Origin: Coraliomargarita_B sp046540835
GTDB lineage: Bacteria; Verrucomicrobiota; Verrucomicrobiia; Opitutales; Coraliomargaritaceae
Direction: 5' to 3'
DNA length: 39,994 nucleotides
Assembly: GCA_046540835.1 (NCBI GenBank)
Contig: JBKHEL010000009.1
Location: 1-39,994, forward strand
Every line of letters begins with the position of its first letter. Positions within the stretch are counted from its first letter, which is position 1. A model generated the notes under the pieces. The model worked only from the letters and a program-made list of their open reading frames with translations. It had not been told where the DNA came from and searched no databases. Both the position numbers and the translations under genes were made by a program. Below, piece by piece: positions 32,117-39,994 of the stretch.

Positions 32117-32998
32117 ATGAAAAAAAGAAACCTGATCCTGGGCGCCGGCATTGGCTTGAGCGCTCTCCTGATATCCGCCTGTAACCCGCAAGCTTCGTCC
32201 TCGGGCGAGGACAAAGAGGCCAACCTGGTCTACGTCAACTGGGCCGAAGGCGTCGCCTACACCCACCTGGCCGAACTCGTGCTGGAAGAAAAAATGGGCT
32301 ACGATGTCACGATCACCGCAGCTGACGTCGCACCGGCCTACACCGCCGTCGCACAGGGCGATTACGATGCCTTCATGGAATGCTGGCCGGGCCTGCATGA
32401 GGACTACCTGAACCGCTACTCCGACGAGCTGGTCAGCCTCGGCAACGTTTACGAAGGCACCGCCACCGGACTCGCTGTGCCGACCTACGTGACCATCGAC
32501 ACCATCGCCGAGCTCAAGGATGCAGCCGACAAGTTTGGTGGCAAGATCACCGGCATCGATGCGGGCGCTGGCATGATGAAAAAGACGGAAAACGAATTGA
32601 TCCCGAACTACGGGCTCGAAGACAGCATCAGCTTGATGGCTTCGAGCGGGCCGGCCATGACGGCTGCTCTCTCGGACGCCTATAAGAACAAAGAATGGAT
32701 CGTCGTCACCGCATGGCGTCCGCACTGGCTCTTCGGTCGCTTCGATATGAAGTTCCTCGAGCAGGATCCGGATAAAATGATTTGGCAACCGGGCAACATC
32801 GAGATCATCGGCCGCGCCGGGCTCGCTGCGGATAAACCCGAGCTGGAGCAGTTCCTGCGCAACATGTATCTGACCGATGCGCAGCTCTCCGACCTGATGT
32901 TGCAAATCAACGACTCCGACGAAGACGTCTCCACCGTCGCCAAGCAGTGGATGGACGCCAATGCTGACGTGGTCGAGGCCTGGATTCCACAAATCTAA
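32117..32998 (+). CDS. Glycine betaine-binding lipoprotein (ProX/OpuAC type)
   Basis: A 293-residue substrate-binding protein. The start at 32117 gives a signal peptide with a lipobox (LLISAC, Cys22), so it is anchored to the membrane rather than free in the periplasm. The Ser/Glu-rich linker is followed by a two-lobed OpuAC domain: VYVNWAEGVAYTHLAELVLE, the MECWPGLHEDYL segment with the aromatic ligand-box tryptophan, and VTAWRPHWLFGRFDMKFLEQ, a second aromatic contributor. The frame continues upstream to 31943 only as a shadow of the permease gene. It is closed by a strong terminator at 33023. Confidence 0.93.
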   Translation: MKKRNLILGAGIGLSALLISACNPQASSSGEDKEANLVYVNWAEGVAYTHLAELVLEEKMGYDVTITAADVAPAYTAVAQGDYDAFMECWPGLHEDYLNRYSDELVSLGNVYEGTATGLAVPTYVTIDTIAELKDAADKFGGKITGIDAGAGMMKKTENELIPNYGLEDSISLMASSGPAMTAALSDAYKNKEWIVVTAWRPHWLFGRFDMKFLEQDPDKMIWQPGNIEIIGRAGLAADKPELEQFLRNMYLTDAQLSDLMLQINDSDEDVSTVAKQWMDANADVVEAWIPQI

Positions 32999-33022
32999 GC
33001 ACACCACCTGCCGACTTCTTTC

Positions 33023-33056
33023 AACGGATCCCGTAGCAATGCGGGATCCGTTTTAT
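33023..33056 (+). terminator. Strong intrinsic terminator after the ProVWX operon
   Basis: A perfect 11-bp stem AACGGATCCCG (33023-33033) with CGGGATCCGTT (33042-33052), 8-base loop, followed by TTATT. It ends the betaine ABC operon before the BCCT gene. Confidence 0.9.
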
Positions 33057-33095
33057 TGTGAACGACTCACTGACTAGCGATAATCCAAAACACTT

Positions 33096-34778
33096 ATGAA
33101 CGACGAACACGACTCACATAAAGACAAACATCTGGAGGACCTCGAGCCGATCGAGCCGGTGGGCCTCATCCCCACCGACCATGAAATCGGTGAAGACAAT
33201 ATCAAAACCAGGATCTGGAAGCTTCGGGTGGACATCCACAACCCGGTCTTCGTCGTATCCGGCGGGCTGGTCATCCTCTTCGTCCTGTATGCGCTCATTT
33301 TCAAAGAGCATGCCAGCGGCTTTTTCCCGGATCTGCGGGCGGCGGTCACCTCAAATTTTGATTGGTTCTTCCTCGGAGGCGCAAACATTTTTGTGCTCTT
33401 CTGTCTCTTCCTGATTTTCTCGCCGTGGGCCAAGATTCGCCTGGGTGGGCAGGATGCCGAACCGGATTTCTCCTACCCGGGCTGGTTTGCCATGCTCTTC
33501 GCCGCAGGTATGGGCATCGGCCTGATGTTCTACGGGGTATCCGAGCCGATCAGTCACTACAGCTCCTCACTCGGTGGCACGGCTGTCGGGGAGGATGGCA
33601 TACGCACGGACTGGGCTCCGCTTGGCGGGGCCGCGGATGATGAGGCCGGCGCACGCCAGCTCGGTATGGCTGCGACGGTCTTCCACTGGGGCCTGCACCC
33701 CTGGGCCATCTATGCCGTCCTCGCGCTGGCGCTGGCGCTCTTCTCTTACAATAAAGGACTCCCGCTGACCATTCGCTCGGCCTTCTACCCGCTCCTCGGT
33801 GAACGGGTCTGGCGCTGGCCGGGCCACGTCATCGATGTCGTGGCCGTTTTTGCGACGCTCTTTGGTCTGGCCACCTCGCTCGGGATCGGTGCCAAGCAAG
33901 CCAATGCGGGCCTCGGAGAGGTTTTCTCCATGCCGATCGGCCCGGGCTGGCAATCGGTTCTCATCGTCGGGATCACCCTGGTCGCCCTCGTCTCGGTCCT
34001 CCGGGGCCTCGAAGGCGGGGTCAAGCGCCTGTCCGAGATCAACATGGTGCTGGCCTTCGGTCTGCTTGCCTTCGTTCTCATCCTCGGCCCCACGGCCTAT
34101 ATCTTCAGCAATTTCTTCCAGTCACTGGGGGCCTATTTCGTGAACCTCCCGGCCCTTTCCAATCCGGTCGGGCGTGAGGATGTGAACTTTTCCCAGGGAT
34201 GGACTTCCTTCTATTGGGCCTGGTGGATCTCCTGGTCGCCTTTCGTGGGCATGTTTATCGCCCGGGTCTCCAAAGGGCGCACGGTGCGGGAGTTTATCAT
34301 CTGCGTTTTGCTGGTGCCCTCGCTCGTCTGCGTCTTCTGGATGTCGACCTTTGGCGGGGCGGCCATCTTCCAGTTCATCGGGGGCAACGAAGCTGCGGCA
34401 AATGCCGATCTGCCAATCAAGCTCTTTGCCATGCTGGAGGGCTTTCCGCTGACGGCGATCACCTCCTTCGTCGGGATCGTCCTGGTCATCGTCTTCTTCG
34501 TCACCTCTTCGGACAGCGGCTCGCTCGTCATCGATACGATCACCGCCGGGGGCAAGGTGGACGCTCCGGCCGGTCAACGCATCTTCTGGTGCACCTTTGA
34601 GGGAGTCGTCGCCATCGTCCTGCTGCTCGGCGGGGGGCTGGTCGCACTTCAGGCCATGGTTGTCTCCACCGGCCTGCCCTTTGCACTGGTGCTGCTCCTG
34701 CTCTGCGTGACCATCACCATGGGGCTGCGCTCCGAGAAGGCCGCACTCGTTGAGGCCAAAGCCAACGGCGGCGGCTAG
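33096..34778 (+). CDS. BCCT-family betaine/carnitine/choline transporter
   Basis: A 560-residue secondary carrier with 12 transmembrane segments that takes up betaine-type osmolytes with sodium or protons. The glycine-rich TM segment GMGIGLMFYGVSEPISH (near residue 140) and the tryptophan-rich TM8 segment WTSFYWAWWISWSPFVGMFI that forms the trimethylammonium-binding box are both present, followed by ARVSKGRTVREFI. The N-terminal extension of about 45 residues is charged and acidic (HLEDLEPIEPV); in BetP, terminal extensions sense osmotic conditions. It is a separate transcript 97 bases after the ProX gene, with its own terminator at 34819. It is the second betaine importer in 5 kb. Confidence 0.95.
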   Translation: MNDEHDSHKDKHLEDLEPIEPVGLIPTDHEIGEDNIKTRIWKLRVDIHNPVFVVSGGLVILFVLYALIFKEHASGFFPDLRAAVTSNFDWFFLGGANIFVLFCLFLIFSPWAKIRLGGQDAEPDFSYPGWFAMLFAAGMGIGLMFYGVSEPISHYSSSLGGTAVGEDGIRTDWAPLGGAADDEAGARQLGMAATVFHWGLHPWAIYAVLALALALFSYNKGLPLTIRSAFYPLLGERVWRWPGHVIDVVAVFATLFGLATSLGIGAKQANAGLGEVFSMPIGPGWQSVLIVGITLVALVSVLRGLEGGVKRLSEINMVLAFGLLAFVLILGPTAYIFSNFFQSLGAYFVNLPALSNPVGREDVNFSQGWTSFYWAWWISWSPFVGMFIARVSKGRTVREFIICVLLVPSLVCVFWMSTFGGAAIFQFIGGNEAAANADLPIKLFAMLEGFPLTAITSFVGIVLVIVFFVTSSDSGSLVIDTITAGGKVDAPAGQRIFWCTFEGVVAIVLLLGGGLVALQAMVVSTGLPFALVLLLLCVTITMGLRSEKAALVEAKANGGG

Positions 34779-34818
34779 GCAGCCGCTTCGCGGCAAGCGT
34801 CAGCTTGCAAACCTTCAG

Positions 34819-34853
34819 GCCCCCTCACCACACCCTGGTGAGGGGGCTTTTTT
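34819..34853 (+). terminator. Strong intrinsic terminator after the BCCT gene
   Basis: A 12-bp perfect stem GCCCCCTCACCA (34819-34830) with TGGTGAGGGGGC (34836-34847), 5-base loop, then six Ts. Further small hairpins lie at 34782-34808 and 34904-34917; the latter sits just past the stop of the convergent gene. Confidence 0.9.
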
Positions 34854-34920
34854 ATGGAAAAGACGACCAATCCTTTCCACTGGAGCGCACGTGGCCAGCG
34901 AGGCCTCCGTTCGGAGGTTA

Positions 34921-35814
34921 TCAGTTTTTGTGGCTGCTTCCTTCCTGGACCGAAGCAATGTGTAAATCCAGGCGGGAGATCGTGATCCCGGCATAGGCCT
35001 CGATCTTTCGGATCGTGTATTCGCGCAGCTCCTCACATTGGTGGGCCAGATTCACGCCGTAGGGCAGCGCGATTTCCACTTTGATGTCGAAGCCTTCGGG
35101 TTGGTGCTTGATGCGCACCCGTTTCAGCTCGGGCGTGGGCAGTTTTTCCCGCAAACAGTGCAGGATCATCTGCGCGAGAGCACTTTCAGAAATCGTGACC
35201 TCCCCCTTGCGATGATAGCCGGGCGTCACCACGGTCTTGTCATAGTGTTTCCGGTGCACCATCTGGTCGAACCAAACCTTGATCGCATGGGCCACCAACT
35301 TGGGATAGGCCTGTTTGACCTCAACCACCGGCAGGGGGATGACGTGTTGCCCGCGGTTCTTGCGGTGGTGAATGGCCGCCTCGATAGCCTCCCGCGAGGC
35401 AATTTCTTCAATCCGAATCAGCTTTGACGGCTCGGGCAGGCCGAGCGTCCGGCAATTTCGCAAAATCATTCGCTCGCTCGTGCCAAGCAGCAGCACCCGC
35501 TCGAAACGCGCTTCCTTTAAGGCCCGGATCATTTCATCACGGTGCCCGGGATCGTTGAACATCGCCGTCTTCACCGCCGCGATGTAGTGCGTCTGCTCCT
35601 TCGCCGAGCGCCCCGCAACGATACTCCCCTCGTGGATCAGGAGCCCGTCATCGATGATCGCAGGAATGTCATGTGTGTCCGCAACGAGCCGGGCCCGAAA
35701 GCTCTTACCGGTTCCGGCCTTGCCAATAAGCGCAAAAACCTCTGCCCGCTTGCCCCGAATGGAAAGCGGACGGAAGCGCTGCCGCATGGCGTGAAAAACG
35801 GTCGGCCTACGCAT
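34921..35814 (-). CDS. P-loop ATPase fused to an Asp23/Gls24-like domain
   Basis: A 297-residue two-domain protein. The N-terminal half is a P-loop NTPase with Walker A GKAGTGKS (about residues 31-38), an IIDDGLLIHEGSIVAGRSAK loop and a Walker B-like VLLLGTSERM. The C-terminal third (about 205-292) is an Asp23/Gls24 domain: GEVTISESALAQMI ... IALPYGVNLAHQCEELREYT ... ISRLDLHIASV. I recall similar unassigned proteins in Firmicutes, where Asp23 proteins act in envelope stress. Function is unknown; a nucleotide-driven scaffold or chaperone is possible. It is a single gene, convergent with the BCCT gene. The start could also be the internal ATG nine codons later. Confidence 0.7.
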   Translation of the reverse strand: MRRPTVFHAMRQRFRPLSIRGKRAEVFALIGKAGTGKSFRARLVADTHDIPAIIDDGLLIHEGSIVAGRSAKEQTHYIAAVKTAMFNDPGHRDEMIRALKEARFERVLLLGTSERMILRNCRTLGLPEPSKLIRIEEIASREAIEAAIHHRKNRGQHVIPLPVVEVKQAYPKLVAHAIKVWFDQMVHRKHYDKTVVTPGYHRKGEVTISESALAQMILHCLREKLPTPELKRVRIKHQPEGFDIKVEIALPYGVNLAHQCEELREYTIRKIEAYAGITISRLDLHIASVQEGSSHKN

Positions 35815-35965
35815 ACGAACAAGGGGTGTGTTTCCCGGGATTCATCGAAAGCTTCGGATTCGCTGCTGCGAATGATGAAAAAAGGGGGCTAAAGGTTCGC
35901 AGCAACCAGCCTTTACGTTGATTTGGATATTTGACGCCGTCCACAACAAAAGCCAAAACCAATCT

Positions 35966-36838
35966 ATGACCACTCCAAGCATCCGCACAATTGGCTCTCG
36001 CACCTCAATCTGGGGCGAAGGTCCCATCTGGTGGCAAGGCCGGCTCATCTACGTCGATATCGAGGGCCACCGGCTCATCGAACTCGATCCGGACAGCGGC
36101 GGCGAGCAGACCTACGACATGGGCGAGCGGATCGGCACGGTCGTGCCACGCGCGGGAGGCGGCTACCTCTGCGCGGGTGATCGTGGTATCTATACCTTCG
36201 ATCCCCGCTCCGGTGAAAAAACGGTCCTCGCCGACCCGGAAGCCGCGAAGCGGCCGGACAACCGCTTCAACGACGGCAAGTGCGACCCGGCCGGGCGCTT
36301 CTGGGCGGGCACCATCAGCCTCGTCAAAAAGACCGGCGACGCGAATGCCTACTGCCTCGATACCGACGGGCAGCTCCATCTGAAAATCCCGGGCGTCACC
36401 AATTCCAACGGCCTCTGCTGGAATGCCGCTGCCGACACGATGTTTTATATCGATACCCCGACCCGCCGGGTTCGCGCCTATGATTTTGACGCGGCAACCG
36501 GGGAAATTCGCGGGGGCCGTGTCGCCGTCGATACCGAGGCTGCGGGCTACGCCAGCTCGCCGGACGGCATGGCCATCGATGCCGAAGACAAACTCTGGAT
36601 CGCCTTCTGCCACGGCGGCTGTGTCGTCCGCTTCGACCCGGGCACGGGCAGGAAACTTCAGCAGATCGACCTCCCGGCCGTCGAGACCACTGCCTGCGCC
36701 TTTGGAGGCCCGCAGCTCGACCGCCTCTTCGTCACCACCGGTATCAAAAAAGACCGCGATGAGCCCAAAGCGGGCAAGGTCTTCGTCATCGACGGCCTCG
36801 GCGTCAAAGGCGTCCCGGCCTCCCCCTATAAGGGATAA
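35966..36838 (+). CDS. SMP-30/gluconolactonase-family protein
   Basis: A 290-residue six-bladed beta-propeller hydrolase of the SMP-30/gluconolactonase/LRE group, which opens sugar lactones with a bound divalent metal. The metal ligands expected in the family are seen as GEGPIWW (Glu near residue 16), RFNDGKCD, TNSNGLCWN and SPDGMAID. No signal peptide is present from the ATG at 35966, so the protein is cytoplasmic. The upstream frame back to 35918 is a poor alternative. The substrate lactone is unknown. It is encoded 71 bases before the PilB-like ATPase on the same strand, but the two functions have no clear link. Confidence 0.9.
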   Translation: MTTPSIRTIGSRTSIWGEGPIWWQGRLIYVDIEGHRLIELDPDSGGEQTYDMGERIGTVVPRAGGGYLCAGDRGIYTFDPRSGEKTVLADPEAAKRPDNRFNDGKCDPAGRFWAGTISLVKKTGDANAYCLDTDGQLHLKIPGVTNSNGLCWNAAADTMFYIDTPTRRVRAYDFDAATGEIRGGRVAVDTEAAGYASSPDGMAIDAEDKLWIAFCHGGCVVRFDPGTGRKLQQIDLPAVETTACAFGGPQLDRLFVTTGIKKDRDEPKAGKVFVIDGLGVKGVPASPYKG

Positions 36839-36909
36839 ATGGCGGGGCAGCTGCCGAAAAACATCAAAAACTCTCAACGACAAAACTCCACCTGCCACGC
36901 TCCTGCCTT

Positions 36910-39102
36910 ATGTCAAGCTCCTCACTCTCTCCTGACCTGCGCCGTAAACTTCTGGTCAAAGTCATTTCGCAAAAAACACTGACGGCTGAAGACATCGACT
37001 CGGTCATCGCACTCACGTCGGAGAAGATTGTCAGTCTGATGGACGCCCAGTCCATGACCTTCTACCTGGCTGCGGGCAATACGATCAGCTTCAAGTTTGT
37101 TTACTACTCGCCGAGTCTCTCCCGCAACGATCCGGAACAGGAGCGTAAACTGGAAAAGCAGCGCGACAAGCTGCTGGCCCTGGAGCTGCCCCGGGGGACG
37201 GGCGTCGTCGGCCAGGTCATCGAAAGTGGCACATCCGTCATCTATCCGGACGAAAATGGTGAGACCGGCACCATGCACGACCTCTCGGAAAAGACGGGCT
37301 TCACTGTCAACACCATGCTCACGGTGCCGCTCTCGGGCAGTCGCTGCGTCGGGGCTGTCCAGGTGCTCAACAAAGAGCCGCACCCCGGCGGCGGGGATAA
37401 CCTCTTTTCGGCAACCGACCTCAAAACACTGGAGGAGGTGGCCGAGTATGTGGGACCACTCACCCAGAAGCTGATCGACCCGGACTACGTGATGAGCGAC
37501 GAGGCCATCGCGAAATACACCGCGCGCTTCACTGGTGAAGAACTGATCACCGACCGCGCAGCACTCAACGTCGAGGACAAACTCGTTGAGCTGGCCGGAG
37601 CCGACCTCATTCGCCGCACCAGAATCTTCCCGGTCGCCTACCTGGGACCGAATGCCATCTCCGCCCTGCTACAAAACCCCTTTGACTACCCCAGCCGGGC
37701 AGCCTTCGAAGAAGCGACCGAGATGAGCCTCGATCAGGTCTACGTGGGCTCGCAGTCCCTCCTGGATGAACTCATCGGGATCCACTGCGGCGAGGAAAGC
37801 CCGGCGAAGCACCTGGCAGAGGAATCGGGCGACATCGCCGGTCTCATGGATGCGATTGGCGAGAAATACGAGGATCTTGCCGATCAAGTCGAGGGCGAAG
37901 ACCTCGTGGAAGAAAGCGCCCCGATTGTCCTGCTTGCCAACCGAATCATCGAAGATGCCTACATCCAGGAGGCTTCCGACATCCATATCGAACCGCAGGA
38001 GGATGATCTGCTGGTGCGCTACCGCATCGACGGGGTCTGCAAGGAGAAAATGCGCCTGCCGGCCAAAACCGCCGGACCGATCGCCGCACGCCTGAAAGTC
38101 ATGAGCGGGCTCGACATCGCCGAGAAGCGCGTCCCCCAGGATGGACGGATCGTCTTCAAGCGCTTCACCAAGCGCAAGATCGACATCGACCTCCGCATCG
38201 CGACGAGCCCCATGAACTTCGGTGAAAAGATCGTCATGCGGATCCTGGATAAGACAAAGAGCGCCCTGCCCATCACCTCACTGGGCTTTTCCGAGGAAAA
38301 CCTCTCCCGATACCGCGAGCTGATCAAACAGCCCTATGGCATGATCCTTCACTGCGGCCCGACGGGCTCGGGCAAGTCCATGACCCTCTTTTCAGCTCTG
38401 CGCGAGGTCGCCTCGCCGGAGGTCAATGTGCAAACCGCCGAAGATCCCATCGAATACACCATCCCGGGAATCAACCAGATGCAGGTGCATAAGAAAATCG
38501 GCCTCGATTTTGCCGCTGCGCTGCGCTCCTATCTCCGGATGGACCCGGACATCATCCTCGTGGGCGAAATCCGCGACCGGGAGACCGCCGAGATCTCCGT
38601 CGAGGCCGCCCTGACGGGGCACCTCCTGCTCTCAACCCTCCACACCAACGACGCCCCTTCGACGATCGCGCGTTTCACCGATATGGAGATCGAGCCTTTC
38701 ATGATTTCGGCCTCCCTCCTCGTGGTTTGTGCACAGCGCCTGATGCGCCGTGTCTGCCCGGCCTGCCGCGTCGATTACACCCCTGAAGGCCGCGAACTCG
38801 ATATGATGCGCGCCGCCCTCGGGACCGACTGGGGCCCCGAGCTGATCTACCGGGCCTCCGAAACCGGCTGCCCGAAATGCAATAACATCGGCATGAAGGG
38901 CCGCGTCGGGATCCACGAACTGATGACCAATTCGGATGAACTCACCGCCGCGATCAACGACGGAAAAGAAACCGCCGAGCTGAAACGAATCGCCATGCGC
39001 AAAGGTATGAAAACCCTCCACCAGGACGCCCTGCTGAAAGTTCACGAAGGCACCTCCACCATCCTCGAGGCCGTCGCAACTGTCCCCCCGGATCAGATCT
39101 AG
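36910..39102 (+). CDS. GspE/PilB-type secretion ATPase with N-terminal GAF domain
   Basis: A 730-residue cytoplasmic hexameric ATPase for type IV pilus or type II secretion assembly. Residues about 20-180 form a GAF-like sensory domain (FYLAAGNTISFKFVYYSPSL ... TMLTVPLSGSRCVGAVQVLN). Residues about 195-310 match the GspE N-terminal domain, and 340-720 the motor. The motor has Walker A GPTGSGKSMTL (about 483), the Asp/Walker B box DPDIILVGEIRDRETAE (about 544), the His box LLSTLHTNDAP and a zinc tetracysteine CPAC ... CPKC. The exact partner system is unknown because no pil or gsp genes are in the window. A GAF domain on such an ATPase is unusual. Confidence 0.85.
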   Translation: MSSSSLSPDLRRKLLVKVISQKTLTAEDIDSVIALTSEKIVSLMDAQSMTFYLAAGNTISFKFVYYSPSLSRNDPEQERKLEKQRDKLLALELPRGTGVVGQVIESGTSVIYPDENGETGTMHDLSEKTGFTVNTMLTVPLSGSRCVGAVQVLNKEPHPGGGDNLFSATDLKTLEEVAEYVGPLTQKLIDPDYVMSDEAIAKYTARFTGEELITDRAALNVEDKLVELAGADLIRRTRIFPVAYLGPNAISALLQNPFDYPSRAAFEEATEMSLDQVYVGSQSLLDELIGIHCGEESPAKHLAEESGDIAGLMDAIGEKYEDLADQVEGEDLVEESAPIVLLANRIIEDAYIQEASDIHIEPQEDDLLVRYRIDGVCKEKMRLPAKTAGPIAARLKVMSGLDIAEKRVPQDGRIVFKRFTKRKIDIDLRIATSPMNFGEKIVMRILDKTKSALPITSLGFSEENLSRYRELIKQPYGMILHCGPTGSGKSMTLFSALREVASPEVNVQTAEDPIEYTIPGINQMQVHKKIGLDFAAALRSYLRMDPDIILVGEIRDRETAEISVEAALTGHLLLSTLHTNDAPSTIARFTDMEIEPFMISASLLVVCAQRLMRRVCPACRVDYTPEGRELDMMRAALGTDWGPELIYRASETGCPKCNNIGMKGRVGIHELMTNSDELTAAINDGKETAELKRIAMRKGMKTLHQDALLKVHEGTSTILEAVATVPPDQI

Positions 39103-39106
39103 TCCA

Positions 39107-39742
39107 ATGCAACAATTCCCCAATTTGACCATCTCCGATCACCCGTTGATCCAGCACAAGCTGACCTACATTCGGGACAAGACGACGCCGAAGAAGGTCT
39201 TCAAAGAGCTCGTCGACGAGGTTGGCACCCTGCTGGCTTACGAGGTCACAAAAAACCTGCCCTTACACCCCGTGCAGGTCGACACACCCCTGCAGCGCAC
39301 AGTGGGCCAGGTCATCGACGGGAAAAATGTCGTTCTGGTCCCCCTGCTGCGGGCGGGACTGGGGATGGTCGACGGGGTGCTGAATCTGATCCCAAATTGC
39401 GCCGTCTCACACCTGGGGCTGTATCGGAACGAGGATAATTACGAGCCGGTCACCTACTACTTCAGGCCCATCGCCGATGCCGCCAAACGCCTGTTTATGA
39501 TGGTGGACCCCATGCTCGCCACCGGTGGCTCGGCCATCGCAGCGGCGGAACTGTTGAAAGCAAACGGCGCAAAAAATATCAAATTCATGTGCCTCGTCGC
39601 CGCACCTGAGGGCGTCGAAGCCTTCCAAAACGCACACCCGGATATCGGGATCCATGCGGCGGCGCTCGATGAAGGTCTGAACGATCAGGCCTACATCCTC
39701 CCGGGACTCGGCGATGCCGGGGACCGCCTGTTCGGCACCTGA
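39107..39742 (+). CDS. upp: Uracil phosphoribosyltransferase
   Basis: Salvages uracil to UMP with PRPP. The 211 residues are the normal length. Family landmarks are HPLIQHKLTYIRDKTTPKKVF at the N-terminus, PLLRAGLGMVDGVL, the PRPP loop MVDPMLATGGSAIAAAELL (near residue 127) and the uracil-binding end AALDEGLNDQAYILPGLGDA. It starts 4 bases after the PilB-like stop, probably as the second gene of that transcript or from an internal promoter. With pyrB and pyrF it completes both routes to UMP seen in the window. The stop is followed by the promoter of the next gene. Confidence 0.97.
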   Translation: MQQFPNLTISDHPLIQHKLTYIRDKTTPKKVFKELVDEVGTLLAYEVTKNLPLHPVQVDTPLQRTVGQVIDGKNVVLVPLLRAGLGMVDGVLNLIPNCAVSHLGLYRNEDNYEPVTYYFRPIADAAKRLFMMVDPMLATGGSAIAAAELLKANGAKNIKFMCLVAAPEGVEAFQNAHPDIGIHAAALDEGLNDQAYILPGLGDAGDRLFGT

Positions 39743-39753
39743 AACATTTTGAC

Positions 39754-39782
39754 TTGTCTGCTCCGGTTTTTTGGCTTATACT
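39754..39782 (+). promoter_or_regulatory. Promoter of the last gene, leaderless type
   Basis: TTGTCT (39754-39759), a 17-base spacer and TATACT (39777-39782). The ATG at 39792 begins 9 bases after the -10, so the predicted start site leaves a leader of about two or three bases. Confidence 0.55.
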
Positions 39783-39791
39783 CAAGATTAG

Positions 39792-39994
39792 ATGATCTTC
39801 AGCCAAAAGACACTCGGGACACTCGGGGCTTTTGTGGGTGTGAGTTCGTTCGCTGCCCTGCTTTTCTTTGTGTTCCTGCACCAACCCCTGCACCAACCGG
39901 CTGCGGGTCGTGAGTCTCTGGAACCTCCCAAAGCAGATCCGGGTCTGCGCGAGCCTGAAGCCATCGCGGAACCGGCGCCCGGTGCCGAAGCAGC
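39792..39994 (+). CDS. Membrane-anchored protein, 5' part only
   Basis: The first 67 residues of a gene that runs off the window. One hydrophobic segment (LGTLGAFVGVSSFAALLFFV, about residues 8-27) is followed by a Pro/Ala/Glu-rich linker, the layout of TonB-like, SPOR or FtsN-type proteins. With no recognisable domain before the edge, the family cannot be named. A 12-bp tandem duplication CCTGCACCAACC (39875-39898) encodes the repeated HQPL/HQP. It is transcribed in the same direction as upp but from its own promoter. Confidence 0.65.
   Translation, partial: MIFSQKTLGTLGAFVGVSSFAALLFFVFLHQPLHQPAAGRESLEPPKADPGLREPEAIAEPAPGAEA

Noticed and set aside
39749..39754. TTGACT as the -35 of the last promoter
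   Set aside because: Its spacing to TATACT is 22 bases; TTGTCT at 39754 gives 17.

Overview
The window is a stretch of chromosome, about 60% GC in the core genes, from a Gram-negative bacterium. The best guess is a marine or salt-tolerant member of Verrucomicrobiota, class Opitutae. This is an inference from a DUF5069 protein, a two-domain ATPase/Asp23 protein, sodium- and betaine-dependent transporters, and first genes that mostly lack a Shine-Dalgarno sequence. No rRNA or tRNA is present to confirm it.

Layout. 1-2640 is an accessory patch. Two uncharacterised, translationally coupled genes (256-1742) lie between two copies of the 5' end of a UvrD-like helicase gene. They are followed by three 9-bp repeats, an orphan HTH antitoxin and a third scrambled helicase fragment. 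2643-7900 holds the core genes leuB, alaS and pyrB, with a broken PIN-toxin fragment wedged antisense between alaS and pyrB. 7900-10920 is a second decayed patch: an IS1380-type transposase remnant fused to a collapsed SNF2 helicase, an apparently intact HigB/HigA-ImmA toxin-antitoxin pair, and the first quarter of a Mod-type DNA methyltransferase. This looks like a dead type III-like (or DISARM-like) restriction-modification island in which the addiction module survived.

10921-20656 carries a TspO-like membrane protein, an NSS sodium symporter with a MetS-like small subunit, a glycosyltransferase, PTS enzyme I, ispE, pyrF, ispD, a 4HBT thioesterase, a DUF5069 protein and a glutaredoxin. 20784-27039 is the glutamate synthase pair gltB-gltD, with a pyrimidine-rich repeat tract between the genes; a similar tract precedes the NSS gene. 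An oxidoreductase follows, then a 400-base gene-free stretch rich in perfect hairpins, then a porin whose barrel-coding part differs in base composition from its 5' end.

29981-34853 is an osmoprotection block: a ProV-ProW-ProX betaine ABC transporter and a BCCT betaine carrier, each closed by a strong intrinsic terminator. The window ends with the ATPase-Asp23 protein, an SMP-30-type lactonase, a GAF-domain PilB/GspE ATPase, upp (uracil salvage) and the start of a membrane-anchored protein that runs off the edge.

Themes: pyrimidine supply (pyrB, pyrF, upp), nitrogen assimilation (gltBD), isoprenoid precursors (ispD, ispE) and compatible-solute uptake are all intact. The mobile and defence genes are nearly all broken. 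The most unusual parts are the two-gene module between helicase fragments, the toxin-antitoxin pair inside a dead restriction system, and promoters so close to start codons that leaderless mRNAs are predicted.
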